From: Plantago ovata
Lineage: Eukaryota; Streptophyta; Magnoliopsida; Lamiales; Plantaginaceae
Assembly (NCBI GenBank): GCA_028274465.1
Contig: CM051458.1
Location: 86,262,085-86,326,084 of the forward strand
Direction: 5' to 3'
DNA length: 64,000 nucleotides
The position numbers and the translations under genes were made by a program. Every line of letters begins with the position of its first letter. Position 1 is the stretch's first letter. Shown in pieces: positions 1 to 11,079 of the stretch. Under the pieces are notes generated by a model. It made no database searches and was not told the DNA's origin. It was given only the letters and a program-made list of their open reading frames with translations.

Positions 1-1
1 C

Positions 2-433
2 AGTGTCTCGAGTCCGAAACGCCCTATGGGTCGGGACAAGGCGAAAAAGATGGCACAAGGTGGAAGTTCTTGCAACTCCGCAATGGAGACGATAGGTGAG
101 GGATGGGTGCAATTCAATGGTAATTATCCCCAATCTCTTGAGTATGAAAGACAGAGGATTGAGTGGGACAAGGAAGCTCATAACAGCAGGCTCGCCTTTG
201 AAAGGGAGAAGGAGGAAAAGAAGGAGGCCAGGAAACTGAAGGACCAGTACTTGAAAGAGGAGAAGCTGAAGAATGAGCGGATGAAATTCTTGATGGATCT
301 GTTGCCTCACTACGATAATTTGAATGCCGAGCAGAGAGCAGTGGCAGATGCACTCAGAGCCGAATTTTCCGAACAATTGAAGGGTGGAACTTGTTTAAGT
401 GTGTTTGTTAAGTGTTTAAGTGTGTTTGTTTAG
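2..433 (+). CDS. Harbinger ORF1 (NAM-associated / Myb-like protein), 5' partial
   Basis: The reading frame is open from base 2, upstream of the first ATG at 26, and begins with the motif KRPMGRDKAKK, the basic KRP-x-GR-x-KAK block shared by ORF1 proteins of plant PIF/Harbinger elements and NAM-associated domains. A highly charged coiled-coil stretch (Glu/Lys/Arg-rich, about residues 40-90) and an RMKFLMDLLPHYDNLN block follow. In the family this protein binds DNA and helps the transposase enter the nucleus; that role is family knowledge. The last residues (CLSVFVKCLSVFV) come from a short tandem repeat just before the stop, so the original C-terminus may have been altered. The N-terminal Myb/SANT part lies left of the window. 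It is followed on the same strand by the transposase. Confidence 0.65.
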   Translation, partial: SVSSPKRPMGRDKAKKMAQGGSSCNSAMETIGEGWVQFNGNYPQSLEYERQRIEWDKEAHNSRLAFEREKEEKKEARKLKDQYLKEEKLKNERMKFLMDLLPHYDNLNAEQRAVADALRAEFSEQLKGGTCLSVFVKCLSVFV

Positions 434-880
434 GCGTTTAAGTGTGGCGTGTTTGTACTTTAATTTTCGCGTTGTGTTATTTTACATTCCTAAGTGTGAC
501 TTGTTTGTATTTTCATTTCCCATGTATCCGTTGTAATGAAATGAATTTTCTTTGAATTTGAATTTGTCAGGAATCAAAACTTTACTTTTAGTCAAGCAAC
601 TTTTTAATTTGCTTTGTCAGGAATCAGAACTTTACTTTGTCAGATATCATGAATTTGAATTCGTCAGGAATCATAACACTACTTGAGGCATCATATGCAA
701 TATGACTCAGCCATGACTTAGAATCTTATCTTATCTTTTGAAATCTTATCTCCAAAAATCTTATCTTCAAAAATCGTATCACATCCGAGGCAATGTGTCT
801 CATCCATGTCTATATAATGCAACTCTGGAACTCAATTTAGATACACCAACCCTCTTCCACTTCTTAAGTTTAATAGAATC

Positions 881-2224
881 ATGTCATCAAGCTCTTCATC
901 ATCAAGCTCGTCATCGTCTGATGAAAGTTTGAATTTTGCATCCTCCTTTGCATATTCTTCCTCTGCCTCTTCCTCGAATACCTTCAAGAAAGCTCAAAAG
1001 TTCATAATGAACAACATACCCCATATGATGCACTCCATCCAACAACATCAACAACAAGAACAACCAAAAAAGACTTCAAAGAAGAAGCGAAAATATATTG
1101 ACAGGGAAAGAGTTTCACATGCCGTGCTAATGGAGCGTGATTACTTTGGTCAGGTCGCTCCTTATGCAGATAAGTTCCGACGCAGATACAGAATGCGCAG
1201 GGCCTTGTTTGAACGAGTAGTTGCTGGTGTTGTGCATCAAGATGATTACTTTGTCTGCAAGCTAGATGCTGCAGGCCGTCAGGGGTTATCCACACACCAA
1301 AAATGTACCGCAACCATTCGAATGCTAGCTTATGGGTGTTGTGCTGACTCGATTGATGAGTATTGTCGCCTTGGTGAAAGTACGGCTTTGAAATGTCTCT
1401 CGCGTTTTTGTGACGTTGTGGTTGCAGAGTTTGGCGCAACCTACATGAGGAGGGCCAATGAAGACGACTTACGGCGACTTCTAGCAATCAACAAAGCAAG
1501 AGGCTTTCCGGGCATGATTGGGAATATCGGTTGTATGCACTGGATATGGAAGAACTTTCCGACGGTGTGGCACGGTCAATTCCAAGGGAAATGTGGAAGT
1601 CCTACCCTTGTGTTAGAAGCTGTGGCATCCCAAGACACTTGGATATGACATTCATTCTTTGGAGTTTCCGGAAAATTCAATGACTTATCAATCGTGCAGC
1701 GTTCACCAGTGTTCGAGGATCTTCTCAACAGCATTGCACCTCCTGTGGAATTTACGGTGAATGGCCATCAATACAGCATGCCGTACTACCTAACTGACGG
1801 CATCTATCCAGCATGGGCTACGTTTGTGAGTGCCATCCCCAATCCCATCACTCATAAAGAATCCAAGTTCTCTCAGCTCCAGGAGTCTTGTCGTAAGGAT
1901 GTGGAACGGGCTTTTGGAGTTATGCAAGTACGGTTTGCAATAATACGAAACCCGACTCTTGCTCACAACAAGTCCACACTCCGTAAGATCATGGATTGCT
2001 GCATCACACTCCACAATATGATAGTTGAGGATGAACGCCACACATACAAAAACTATGAAAGTGAAATGGAAAGCCTGAAGAAAGAGTTTGAGGACGACAC
2101 AAGGTCTTACGTTGAGGATTTCGATCGTGGAATTCATATTCGAAGGACGACATCAACAATAAACTCTCTGCATGAGTACATGAATAATAACAGATCCATA
2201 GCATCAACACGCATGAACGACTAA
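881..2224 (+). pseudogene. Harbinger-type DDE transposase (HARBI1-like), inactivated
   Basis: One continuous frame gives a plant HARBI1/DDE_Tnp_4 protein: a Ser-rich N-terminus, a helix-turn-helix-like region (RFRRRYRMRRALFERVV), then the DDE core with FPGMIG, CMHWIWKNFPTVW, VLEAVASQDTWI, FNDLSIVQRSPVF, DGIYPAWATFV, and RKDVERAFGVMQ. A TGA interrupts the frame at about 1646-1648, where relatives have Trp (DTWIW). The first catalytic Asp, normally in SIDCMHW, is Gly here (NIGCMHW). The second Asp (FND) and the Glu of VERAFG are present. Two independent lesions in the catalytic core mean this copy cannot cut DNA by itself. The two halves are otherwise collinear and uninterrupted, so the decay looks recent. 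Confidence 0.85.
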
Positions 2225-2535
2225 CTTCAGACCTCATGGAACATATCTGGAGGTGTTAGTGATTGATTGTGCGAGCTTCATCAATCGTGTCTCTTATTTC
2301 TTTTAAGTTTCATGCATTTTATGTTTGTGTGTTGTGTGGTTGTTGCATCTCAATTCGTTAGATTTTGTGATTTAAATTTGATGTAAACTCGTTGTATAAT
2401 GAGTATGATTCTGTGTGTTATGTGTTTAAATTTGATGTAAGTTATTTCAAATAAACTATTAAATATATTTTGTGTTAATTTTAGTTCATATTATCATAAT
2501 ATAATTACAAATAAAAAATAAAAATAAAGAAGGCC

Positions 2536-2640
2536 ACCATGCCGCGGCATCGTGGCAACCAATGCAGAAACAAGCCACGATGCCGCGACATCGTGGCAAA
2601 ATAGTGCACCATGCCATGGCATGGGATGGCACCAATGCAA
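2536..2640. repeat. Subterminal inverted repeats of the Harbinger element
   Basis: Short GC-rich palindromes lie just inside the right end: gccacgatgccgcgacatcgtggc folds on itself, and ccatgccgcggcatcgtggc upstream is a related copy. Subterminal repeats of this kind often serve as transposase or ORF1 binding sites in Harbinger elements, but binding here is inferred only. Confidence 0.5.
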
Positions 2641-2779
2641 ATGGTCTTAATTCTGTTGAGCTTACTAAAAATCCTAGGCCAATCTTGACTCAAGTGCATC
2701 TTCATAAGGAGTTCCTCATCTTGATAGAGAATGGGTAGGTGGACGTCCTTGGAGGAGTTTTATTAATAAATTTCAAGAA

Positions 2780-3496
2780 TCACAAATACAAATTAGGAGC
2801 AAAACTCAAATTCAGTAAGATTGGATGAGTTCTTTCCCTCTTCGCAGACCTGAAATCATGAGAAGATTGTTGTCGACCCATCCAACGACTGTATCCCCTG
2901 CGACGATGACCACCACCACGACGTAGAATTTGATTGTCAGAACGGTTGATGATCGCCGATATTTGATCAATCTCCACCTTAGCTTTTGTCCGCAAGAAAG
3001 TCTCCACAAAAAGCCGCGAATTCAGAGGATCCTTGAAGCATCTACAAATTTCACCATAGTCCTTAATCTGTGTGAAAACATCAGCCCATTTTTCCGACTG
3101 CATATTTCCTTTATCCCCATAAAACCTCCTCAATACGAAATCTTCCACCTCCCGCAATCGTATACCCTCTCCAAATATCAACACGAGAATGAAAAACACA
3201 AACTCCTCATCATTCTCATGATCCATAACCCGACGAACTAGTTTGGCAAGTCCTTGAACTCCGGGAGGAATATCATTCAGACGAACAATATCCACACTCA
3301 AAAAGGGTACATGCCGTTTGGGATAACTGCAACTGTATGCCAAAATTCTAAATTCTAAATTATCCGGATACAGTGGAACCCCGTTCTCATCAACCACACT
3401 GAGTAAAGCGTCCATGGCCTCCGAGATTTGTTCTCTGGTTCTGTCTGAGCAAAAGTTGTAATGGCCATCTGAATCTCTGTAACCAAATGTGTACAT
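2780..3496 (-). pseudogene. Ribosome-inactivating-protein-like sequence (fossil, incomplete)
   Basis: The 238-residue frame resembles the rRNA N-glycosidase (RIP) fold family in motif order: an FGYRDSDGHYNF strand, an IPPGVQGLAKLV helix, the hydrophobic helix FFILVLIFGEGIRL, and EKWADVFTQI near the C-terminus. In this family these positions form the adenine pocket. The match is by eye and weak overall. The frame is shorter at the N-terminus than family catalytic domains, and a LINE tail lies directly upstream. It is treated as a relic of unknown status. No signal peptide or lectin chain was seen. An alternative is an unrelated uncharacterised plant protein. Confidence 0.4.
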
Positions 3497-3585
3497 ACTG
3501 TACTCTTCTGAAACAAAATCAATGCTCCGGCTATCATCTTCAAGAATCTCTCGAGGGAGAATGATTCTCGTGATTTTTTATTTTT

Positions 3586-3617
<32 letters not shown>

Positions 3618-3619
3618 TT

Positions 3620-3960
3620 TTGCCACCTCGTCCAGCCAGAGCTCTTCTGCATGATATCCGAGCGTTGATTCCAAATTTTGGGGCCGTCTACATCCAGGGC
3701 ATCTATAGGGAAGGAAACACAGCAGCAGACCTCCTCTCTAAAGTTGCTAGTAGTAGATTTCGACATGAAGTAGTAGCAGAACTGTCCAGCACCATGGCTT
3801 CTCCAGTGGTGTCTTGGACATGGGACCTTTTGCCTGTTTGGTTGAAAAACTATGTAATCACGGACATATATGGAGAGACCACCCGGCTTGTGGGTTCGGC
3901 CCTCGACCAAACTTTGTACAGTTTGTAGGATGAAATAAAACTGCTACTTCAAAAAAAAAA
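3620..3960 (+). mobile_element. 5'-truncated LINE (L1-type), RNase H tail and poly(A)
   Basis: The frame 3620-3928 encodes the C-terminal end of a plant L1-type LINE RNase H domain (YREGNTAADLLSKVASS block). It is followed by a short 3' UTR with an AATAAA-like ATAAAA and an A-run at 3950-3960. An (ATTT)n tract at 3585-3620 marks the 5' junction. Only the last ~340 bp of the element are present, typical of incomplete reverse transcription. A target duplication could not be defined. Confidence 0.7.
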
Positions 3961-4521
3961 GTACATATACTAGTAAGGTATGGTTTGTATTTATAGGACC
4001 AAAAACATGTTCTATGGAACTAAAAATCAACTAGGGAACGAACTATAAATCCACTATTAAAACAATATAGGACTAGACTAGAATATAAACTAATTAAGGA
4101 ATAACTAAATACTAATTCCTATTTCTAAACTAAGACAAACTTAATACTCTTTTAGTTCATGTTTCCTATCATAACTCAGCTCACTCAAATGTTTAATTAA
4201 CTTCAAAAGAAAATCTAGAAATTTGAGATAAGTTTAAGCGATGTTTTCTCAACAACTCCGACTCCTCACATTTAAGTATCCCGTGGAGGTTGAGTAACAT
4301 CCGGATATACACACACATAGCTCTCAACTGATGAAACAAGCTTAGATTCTTCAACATCCCCAACTCCTCACCTCCAAGTATCTTGCAAATATTGAGTAAC
4401 AGGGATAGACTAAACTCTTATTGTAATCAATTATTTACATTTTATATTTTAAAAACAAAAACATCCCACATTTCATCTATAATATTTTTAACATGAATTC
4501 CATATTCACACTTTTAGTTTT

Positions 4522-4558
<37 letters not shown>

Positions 4559-4679
4559 GCACACACAATTAACATTACTAATATAAATCCAAAGACTCAC
4601 ATTTACATACAATAATAATAAGTACTCTGTGGTAAAAGTATAACAAATAAAATCTATCTATCTATCTATCTATCTATTA
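3961..4679. other. AT-rich intergenic DNA with simple repeats
   Basis: No gene seen. A segment of about 50 bp is imperfectly repeated at ~4251-4300 and ~4355-4402 (both end in attgagtaaca or ggttgagtaaca). A poly(T) run occurs at 4525-4555 and a (TCTA)n microsatellite at 4656-4677, directly before repeat copy A. Confidence 0.5.
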
Positions 4680-5288
4680 ATATATGAAAGCTAGGTTTTG
4701 TTTTGATCAATAAGCACACTTACAAGTGTGTTCACACTATGTGGCATTTTTGCTAAAAATATTTTTTTTATTATTTTATTACATTTTAAGTCCTTTTTTA
4801 CTTTTAATAAAAATCCATATTTAATGTATTTAGTGATCCATCTTTAATGTATGAAAAACATTAATATGGAGTAGTAGTTACAAAATAAAATATTTTTCAC
4901 ACTATTTGCAAGTAAACCTAACATATTCTTTTATTTTTTTATTTATTTCCACCTCTATTTCAAAATAAATAAATAAATAAATAAGAAAGTTATGCTTTAA
5001 CTAATATTGGAAATATTAAAACTAAGGTAAGAATAAGATTAACTTACGTAATGTCAAAATAAATTTAATAAAAATTATAATATTCAGAATTAATATTCTC
5101 CTAAATGGCATGCCAATTTGTGTGTTTGCACAAAAAGAAACAGATTTTTTTTCTCCGACTGAAATGATTATAGTTAACAAAGACAATTATTAACTAATTA
5201 GTTTCATGAAAATAAAGACGATGGACAAAATTGTTGAATACAAACATATATTTTTAGCGTTCTATTTATAAATTACGGTAAAAAACGC
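4680..5288 (+). repeat. Large repeat family, copy A (first ~610 bp only)
   Basis: Begins tatatgaaagctaggttttg and contains a small hairpin (cacact-tac-aagtgtg). It matches the first ~610 bp of copies B and C, ending at attacggtaaa just before copy B begins. It is more diverged from B and C than they are from each other, so it is the older branch. The start, after a TCTA run and with the hairpin close by, recalls a Helitron-like terminus, but no CTRR end could be confirmed. Confidence 0.7.
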
Positions 5289-6886
5289 TTATATGAAAGC
5301 TAGGTTTTGTTTTGATCTAAGGACACACTTAGAGGTGTGTTCACACTATGTGGCATTTTGGCCAAAAATATTTTCTAAATTATTTTATTGCATTTTAAAT
5401 TCTTTTTAAGTTTTAATAAAACCCATATTTAATGTTTTTAGTGATCCATGTTTAATGTATGAAAAACATTAATATGGAGTAGTGGTTACAAAATTAAATA
5501 TTTTTCACACTATTTGCAAGTAAACCAACATATTCTTTTATTTATATATTTATTTTCACCTCTATTACAAAATAAATAAATAAATAAGAAAGTTAGGCTT
5601 TAACTAATATTGAAAATGTTAAAACTAAGGTAAGAATAAGGTTAACTATACATAATGTCAAAATAATTTTAATAAATATTGAAATATTTCAAAATGAGAA
5701 TTAATATTCTTCTAAATTCCATGTCCAATTTGATTTGTGAGTTTTCACAAAAAGAGATATTTTTTTTCCCATCTGAAATTATTATAGTTAACAAAGACAA
5801 TTATTAACTAAGTTTCATGAAAATAAAGACGATGCAAAAAATTATTGAATACAAATATATTTGTTTAGCGTTCTATTTATAAATTACGGTAAACAAAATT
5901 AGATATGCATAACAAAGTGAAAGATGGTCTCATAGATAATCATTATTGTGCCAATTTAATATTTTTAGTGTCTTCATATGTAGGGTGCTAGGGTAGCACA
6001 TGAGTGGTTGGGGTTAGAGTCCCAAAAGAGGTATAAGGTGGTATAGGTGTATTTGAAGTTAACTTTAGTTTGAAAGAATGAATATATTATATGAATAGTT
6101 GTCCTGCTATTTAAATATCCATATCAGTTTTCAAGATTTATTTTGACCACAAGTTTACTTTTAAATTATATCTAATTAAATTTACTTTTAAGTTCTTTAA
6201 TAAAAAATGACCTTACAAAAACAAATGAATTTTCATTAGTCGAGTCTAGGGTTAAAATATGCTTAAGCCTCTTATGTTTTTTATCAGTATTTTCTCTTTT
6301 TATTTTTGATAATACATGTTATATTTAAAAATTAACATGAAAATGTATAATTAATTTCATTTAGTGTGTTTCAATATAATTTGTGGCCCAAATTGAACTC
6401 AAAGGAAAAAAATTAAAAACCATCTACAGATTATTCGCTATCAAAAATATATTTTAGACTCAAATAAATAAATATATCTGGTACTTTGACTACTTTCGAT
6501 GACAAGCGTCCAAAAGTTGGACTCATATATTAATTTTCGAGTATCAAAAGCGGAGATGTTCCTTTGGTAGTACCAAAGACAAAATTTTCTTAAAAAAATC
6601 CTGAGTTTTTACCTGTGTTATGATGATGGCAAAAAGAGAAAAATTAAATAAAATTGCATGTTCGTCTATTATATATGATACATCATTTGTCTCTCTGCAC
6701 CATGTTTAGTTGAGCACGGAGATAAAAAAAAGAGGCTATACAAATAATTGGAATAATGAAAATCATGAGAGGAAGTAAATAAATCAAATGATATAATGAA
6801 TAAAGTATGAGATATAATATGACAAATAAATTAAGAAAACATGAAGTTGAGACTGGGACAAAAAGGATTACTAAAGTTATTGGATG
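5289..6886 (+). repeat. Large repeat family, copy B (~1.6 kb)
   Basis: Starts with the same tatatgaaagctagg as copy A and runs to gggacaaaaaggattactaaag, after which it gives way to the protease fragment. It is nearly identical to copy C over its whole length. Relative to C and D it lacks a ~41-bp segment (present at about 8901-8941), best read as a loss in B. It has no coding potential of its own. Confidence 0.8.
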
Positions 6887-7258
6887 GTGTAAGTTTTTTT
6901 TTTAAGTTCTCAAATATGCAATTGTTTCTGAATTTTGAATTTTAATTTTACCATTTTTTATGTTTTCAGAGTATTTTGAAATACCCTACCGAGTCCGGTT
7001 CTTCAAAAAACTCAAAAAAATATAAGGGAGGGAAGGAAGTGAAACCTGTAAATGAGGACGAACACGTTGTCTTGATAATTGGTTATGGTGAGGATGTTGA
7101 CGATGGTGAATTCTATATCATTAAAAATTCATGGGCACGTACACATCCCCGATTGGGGGCATAAGGGCTACGCAAAGATGTCGCCGAAGTGGATTTATGG
7201 GAATGTGTACTATCCGTATGAAGTAGAGATCGTACCTGCTGACGGTACTAAATCTTAG
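6887..7258 (+). pseudogene. Papain-family (C1A) cysteine protease 3' fragment
   Basis: An exon-like segment follows a tttttatgttttcag acceptor near 6970. It encodes the C-terminal catalytic block of a papain-like protease: DEHVVLIIGYGEDVDDGEFYIIKNSW carries the catalytic His and the Asn-Ser-Trp motif. The frame then shifts near 7135; the continuation WGHKGYAKMSP...YYPYEVEIVPADGTKS lies in another frame and ends at 7258. The Cys-bearing N-terminal domain is missing. The fragment is bounded on both sides by copies of the same large repeat, which suggests capture by, or duplication with, a mobile sequence rather than decay of a gene in place. Confidence 0.7.
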
Positions 7259-7294
7259 CCAGTAGTAAATATGTAATAAATATTAGTCGGAATA

Positions 7295-9017
7295 TATGAA
7301 AGCTAGGTTTTGTTTTGATCTAAGAACACACTTAGAGGTTTGTTCGCACTATGTGGCATTTTGGCCAAAAATATTTTCTAAATTATTTTATTGCATTTTA
7401 AATTCTTTTTAAGTTTTAATAAAAACCCATATTTAATATTTTTAGTGATCCATGTTTAATGTATGCAAAACATTAATATGAAGTAGTGGTTACAAAATTA
7501 AATATTTTTCACACTATTTGCAAGTAAACCAACATATTCTTTTATTTATATATTTATTTTCACCTCTATTACAAATAAATAAATAAATAAGAAAGTTAGG
7601 CTTTAACTAATATTGAAAATGTTAAAACTAGGGTAAGAATAAGGTTAATTATACATAATGTCAAAATAATTTTAGTAAATATTGAAATATTTCAAAATGA
7701 GAATTAATATTCTTCTAAATTCCATGTCCAATTTGATTTGTGAGTTTCCACAAAAAGATATTTTTTTTTTCCCGACTGAAATGATTATAGTTAACAAAGA
7801 CAATTATTAACTAAGTTTCATGAAAATAAAGACGATGCACAAAATTATTGAATACAAATATATTTGTTTAGCGTTCTATTTATAAATTACGGTAAACAAA
7901 ATTAGATATGCATGACAAAGTGAAAGATGGTCTCATAGATAATCATTATTGTGTCAATTTAATATTTTTAGTGTCTTCATATGTAGGGTGATAGAGTAGC
8001 ACATGAAAGGTTGGGGTTAGAGTCCCAAAAGAGGTATAAGGTGGTATAGGTGTATTTGAAATTAACTTTAGTTTGAAAGAATGAATATATTATATGAATA
8101 GTTGTCCTGCTATTTAAGTATCCATTTCAGTTTTCAAGATTTTTTTTTTTTTTGGAACCAAAACTGTTTACTTTTATTCCAAAACATTTACAGTACAATA
8201 TGTCGATCCTCAGATCCTCAGTTTTCAAGATTTATTTTGACCACAAGTTTACTTTTAAATTATATCTAATTAAATTTACTTTTAAGTTCTTTAATAAAAA
8301 AATGACCTTACAAAAACAAATGAATTTTCATTAGTCGAGTCTATGGGTTAAAATATGCTTAAGCCTCTTATGTTTTTTATCAGTATTTTCTCTTTTTATT
8401 TAGATAATACATGTTATATTTAAAAATTAACATGAAAATGTATAATTAATTTCATTTAGTGTGTTTCAATATAATTTGTGGCCCAAATTGAACTCAAAGG
8501 AAAAAAATTAAAAACCATCTACAGATTATTCGCTATCAAAAATATATTTTAGACTCAAATAAATAAATATATCTGGTACTTTGACTACTTTCGATGACAA
8601 GCGTCCAAAAGTTGGACTCATATATTAATTTTTGAGTATCAAAAGCGGAGATGTTCCTTCGGTAGTACCAAAGACAAAATTTTCCTTAAAAAATCCTGAG
8701 TTTTTACATGTGTTATGATGATGGCAAAAAGAGAAAAATTAAATAAAATTGCAAGTTCGTCTATTATATATGATACATCATTTGTCTCTCCGCACCATGT
8801 TTAGTTGAGCACGGAGATAAAAAAAGAGGCTATACAAATAATTGGAAGAATGAAAATCATGAGAGGAAGTAAATAAATCAAATGATATAATGAATAAAGT
8901 AGGAGATAGAGTAACTAAAGTAGTAGAGATGATGAATAAAGTATGAGATATAATATGACAAATAAATTAAGAAAACATGAAGTTGAGACTGGGACAAAAA
9001 GGATTACTAAAATTATT
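7295..9017 (+). repeat. Large repeat family, copy C (~1.7 kb)
   Basis: Repeats copy B from tatatgaaagctagg to gggacaaaaaggattact, with scattered single-base differences, a retroposon insertion at 8142-8217 that B lacks, and the ~41-bp segment missing from B. The close match dates the B/C duplication as recent relative to copy A. Confidence 0.8.
8142..8217 (-). mobile_element. Short retroposon tail with target-site duplication
   Basis: A 76-bp insert in copy C begins with a T-run on the plus strand, so it is a minus-strand element ending in poly(A). Its body (ataaaagtaaacagttttgg upstream of the A-run on the minus strand) looks like the extreme 3' end of a LINE or SINE. It is flanked by tcagttttcaagatt at 8127-8141 and again at 8218-8232. 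Copy B carries that sequence only once, giving a clean empty-site comparison. Confidence 0.8.
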
Positions 9018-9836
9018 CTCATGCTTCATTTTTGAATCACTTCTTTCAAATAATGTTTGTCATTTATTCATGATCAGTTGGGATCCTCACCGTACAACGT
9101 TGACAATAGGAGAAATTTCAATATAAGATAGCATATTAGAGCATATTGTTCATGTTAAATTAAAGAATAGGCTAATTGCAATTTCTAAGAACTCATTAAT
9201 TACCACATGTAATACCAAAATAGTTATAATTATTGGTGTCGATGCACATTTAAAAATCCATTACTCAAATTCCACATCTACCATTTAAGATATTTCAAAA
9301 AATAAAACTATATCAAAATTTACATCATTTGTCTCTCAGCACCATATATGTTTGGTTGAACACGAAGATTAAAACAAAAAGTTATACAAATAATTGGAAG
9401 AATAAAAATCATGAGAGGAAGTAAATAAAGCAGATGATATGATGAATAAAGTAGGGAAATAGTAACTAGAGCAGTAAAGACGAATAGAGACGATGAATAA
9501 AGTGTGATATATAATATGACAAACAAATACAGAAAACATGAAGTTGAGACTGGGATAAAAAGATTACTAAAGTTCTATAATCTCATACTTCATTTTGGAA
9601 TTACTTCTTTCAAATAATGTTTGTCGTTAGGTCATGATTAATGGGGTTCCTCGCCGTACAATGTTGAAAATAAGAGAAATTTTAATTTAAGCTAGCGTAT
9701 TAGAGTATGTTCACGTTAAATTAATGAATAGACAAAATGCAATATTTGAAAACTCCTTGATTACCCCGTGTAATACCAAAATAGTTATAATTATTAGTAT
9801 CGATGCACATTTAAAAACTCATTACTCAAATTCCAC
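8782..9836. repeat. Tandem duplication (~550-bp unit) at the end of copy C
   Basis: The segment from about 8782 (catttgtctctccgcacca) to about 9275 is repeated from about 9322 to 9836. Shared blocks include atgagaggaagtaaataaa, ttctttcaaataatgtttgt, and taccaaaatagttataatta. The second unit is clearly more diverged than B is from C. No gene is present. Confidence 0.7.
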
Positions 9837-10770
9837 GGGTCAATATCATATCCATTATGGGATGTGTACAGTGTAATCATGACTATATAACTCCACCAGC
9901 CTAAAGAGTCGGGTCTTGATTAGAGTGATTGTGCTGTTATAAGTTACAACTAAAATCAGAGCGGGATCCATGCCAAACCCACGAGGGTTGCAAATGGTTA
10001 GTCACTAGATATAATTAATCTGACCTAAAGGTTAGATGAGTCCAAAACTTATGAGTGACGGATCTGGTCAAAAGCGGATAATATCGTACAAGTGAGATGT
10101 ACAGTATTTGACATAGCCATGAAGCCTTATGAGTGATCAAAAATCAAACATGTGTAACTGTAATTCCCGCATCAACATCTCTTAATTATGAGTGAACAGG
10201 ATAAAGGGAATATATGTTAGACCAACACTCTCACATGGTATGAGGCATTTTGGGTGTGATCAAAAGTAAATCCGTGCGGGCTCAAGTCTAAAGCGGATAA
10301 TATCATACCATCGAGATGTGTGTGGGTTCGTCATTGGTAACCTCGCCGGCCCAACAGGCTGGGTCTCGCCCCATTTGTGGACGGGTCGTTACAAGTGGTA
10401 TCAGAGCGGGATTGACTGAAATTGAATAAACTAAGTGCCATGCAGGGCAAAGTGGTGCACCGTATGGGCGGGTGGAGACACCTCTTGAGCCCTTAGGGGC
10501 CGCCTCTAGAATCCTGCATGGATGGTTGGCACCGGGACTCGAAAATTTAAGGGGGGTAGATTGTAATACCCCGCAACCCACATCGCTCATGAGTGAATGG
10601 GATGAAGGGTATATATGTTAGACCACCACTCTCACATGATGTGAGGCTTTTGGGTGATACCAAAAGTAAACCCATGCGGGCTCAATTCTGATACCATGGA
10701 GACGTGTGTGGGTCCGTCATGAGTAACCTCGCCGGCCCAACAGGTCGGGTCTCGACCCATTAGTAATACA
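9837..10770. mobile_element. TRIM-type LTR element, chained copies (fossil)
   Basis: A miniature LTR element without coding capacity. One unit is clear: a left LTR at about 10166-10394, an internal region of ~165 bp with a primer-binding site (tggtatcagagcgg, matching initiator tRNA-Met) at 10396-10409 and a purine tract (ttaaggggggtaga) at about 10547-10560, and a right LTR from 10561 (tgtaataccc) to about 10768. Upstream, 9837-10160 holds a more decayed LTR end plus a second, degenerate primer-site region, so LTRs and internal parts are chained, as after recombination between TRIM copies. It is broken and old on the left, less so on the right. Confidence 0.75.
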
Positions 10771-11079
10771 ATGATATGCGTATATGTTTTAGATGTACTC
10801 AAATTATAATCATTAAATAATTTTCTTATATTTGTAATGTATTTTTATAATTTACTATACACCAGTGAAACTATACCGTGGCATGGCCACAGGTTATTAC
10901 TAGTAATGCATTAAAGATCGTACAAAAAGTAATACTCTCACCGGTTCGAGGGAGTATATTGAAATTATAAATAGGAAGAAAACAAAAGCCAATGGGACAG
11001 AGAAAATAATTGAAAAAAAAAAACATTTATTAACTCCAAAAACCTTACTACCAAGTCCACCATCAAAGCCAGAAAACCA

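Larger units (their letters stand above)
1..2646 (+). mobile_element. PIF/Harbinger DNA transposon, left end outside window
   Basis: Two ORFs in the order typical of plant PIF/Harbinger elements: an ORF1 with a NAM-associated/Myb-like C-terminal part (2-433) and a DDE transposase (881-2224), both on the plus strand. The right end is placed near 2646, where the sequence reads accaatgcaaatggtc followed by ttaa. This fits a Harbinger terminal inverted repeat with a 3-bp TTA/TAA target duplication, but the matching left terminus is off the window, so the boundary is inferred. Between the transposase and the right end (2536-2640) lie nested GC-rich inverted repeats built on gccacgatgccgcg. The element is non-functional in its own transposase (see that entry). 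Confidence 0.8.

Noticed and set aside
1002-1487. 161-residue minus-strand ORF
   Set aside because: Antisense shadow of the Harbinger transposase.
6976-7164. Protease piece as an intact small gene
   Set aside because: It lacks the catalytic Cys domain and its frame shifts after NSW, so it cannot be a functional protease.
8152-8334. 60-residue ORF in copy C
   Set aside because: Created by the short retroposon insertion; low-complexity and without homology.
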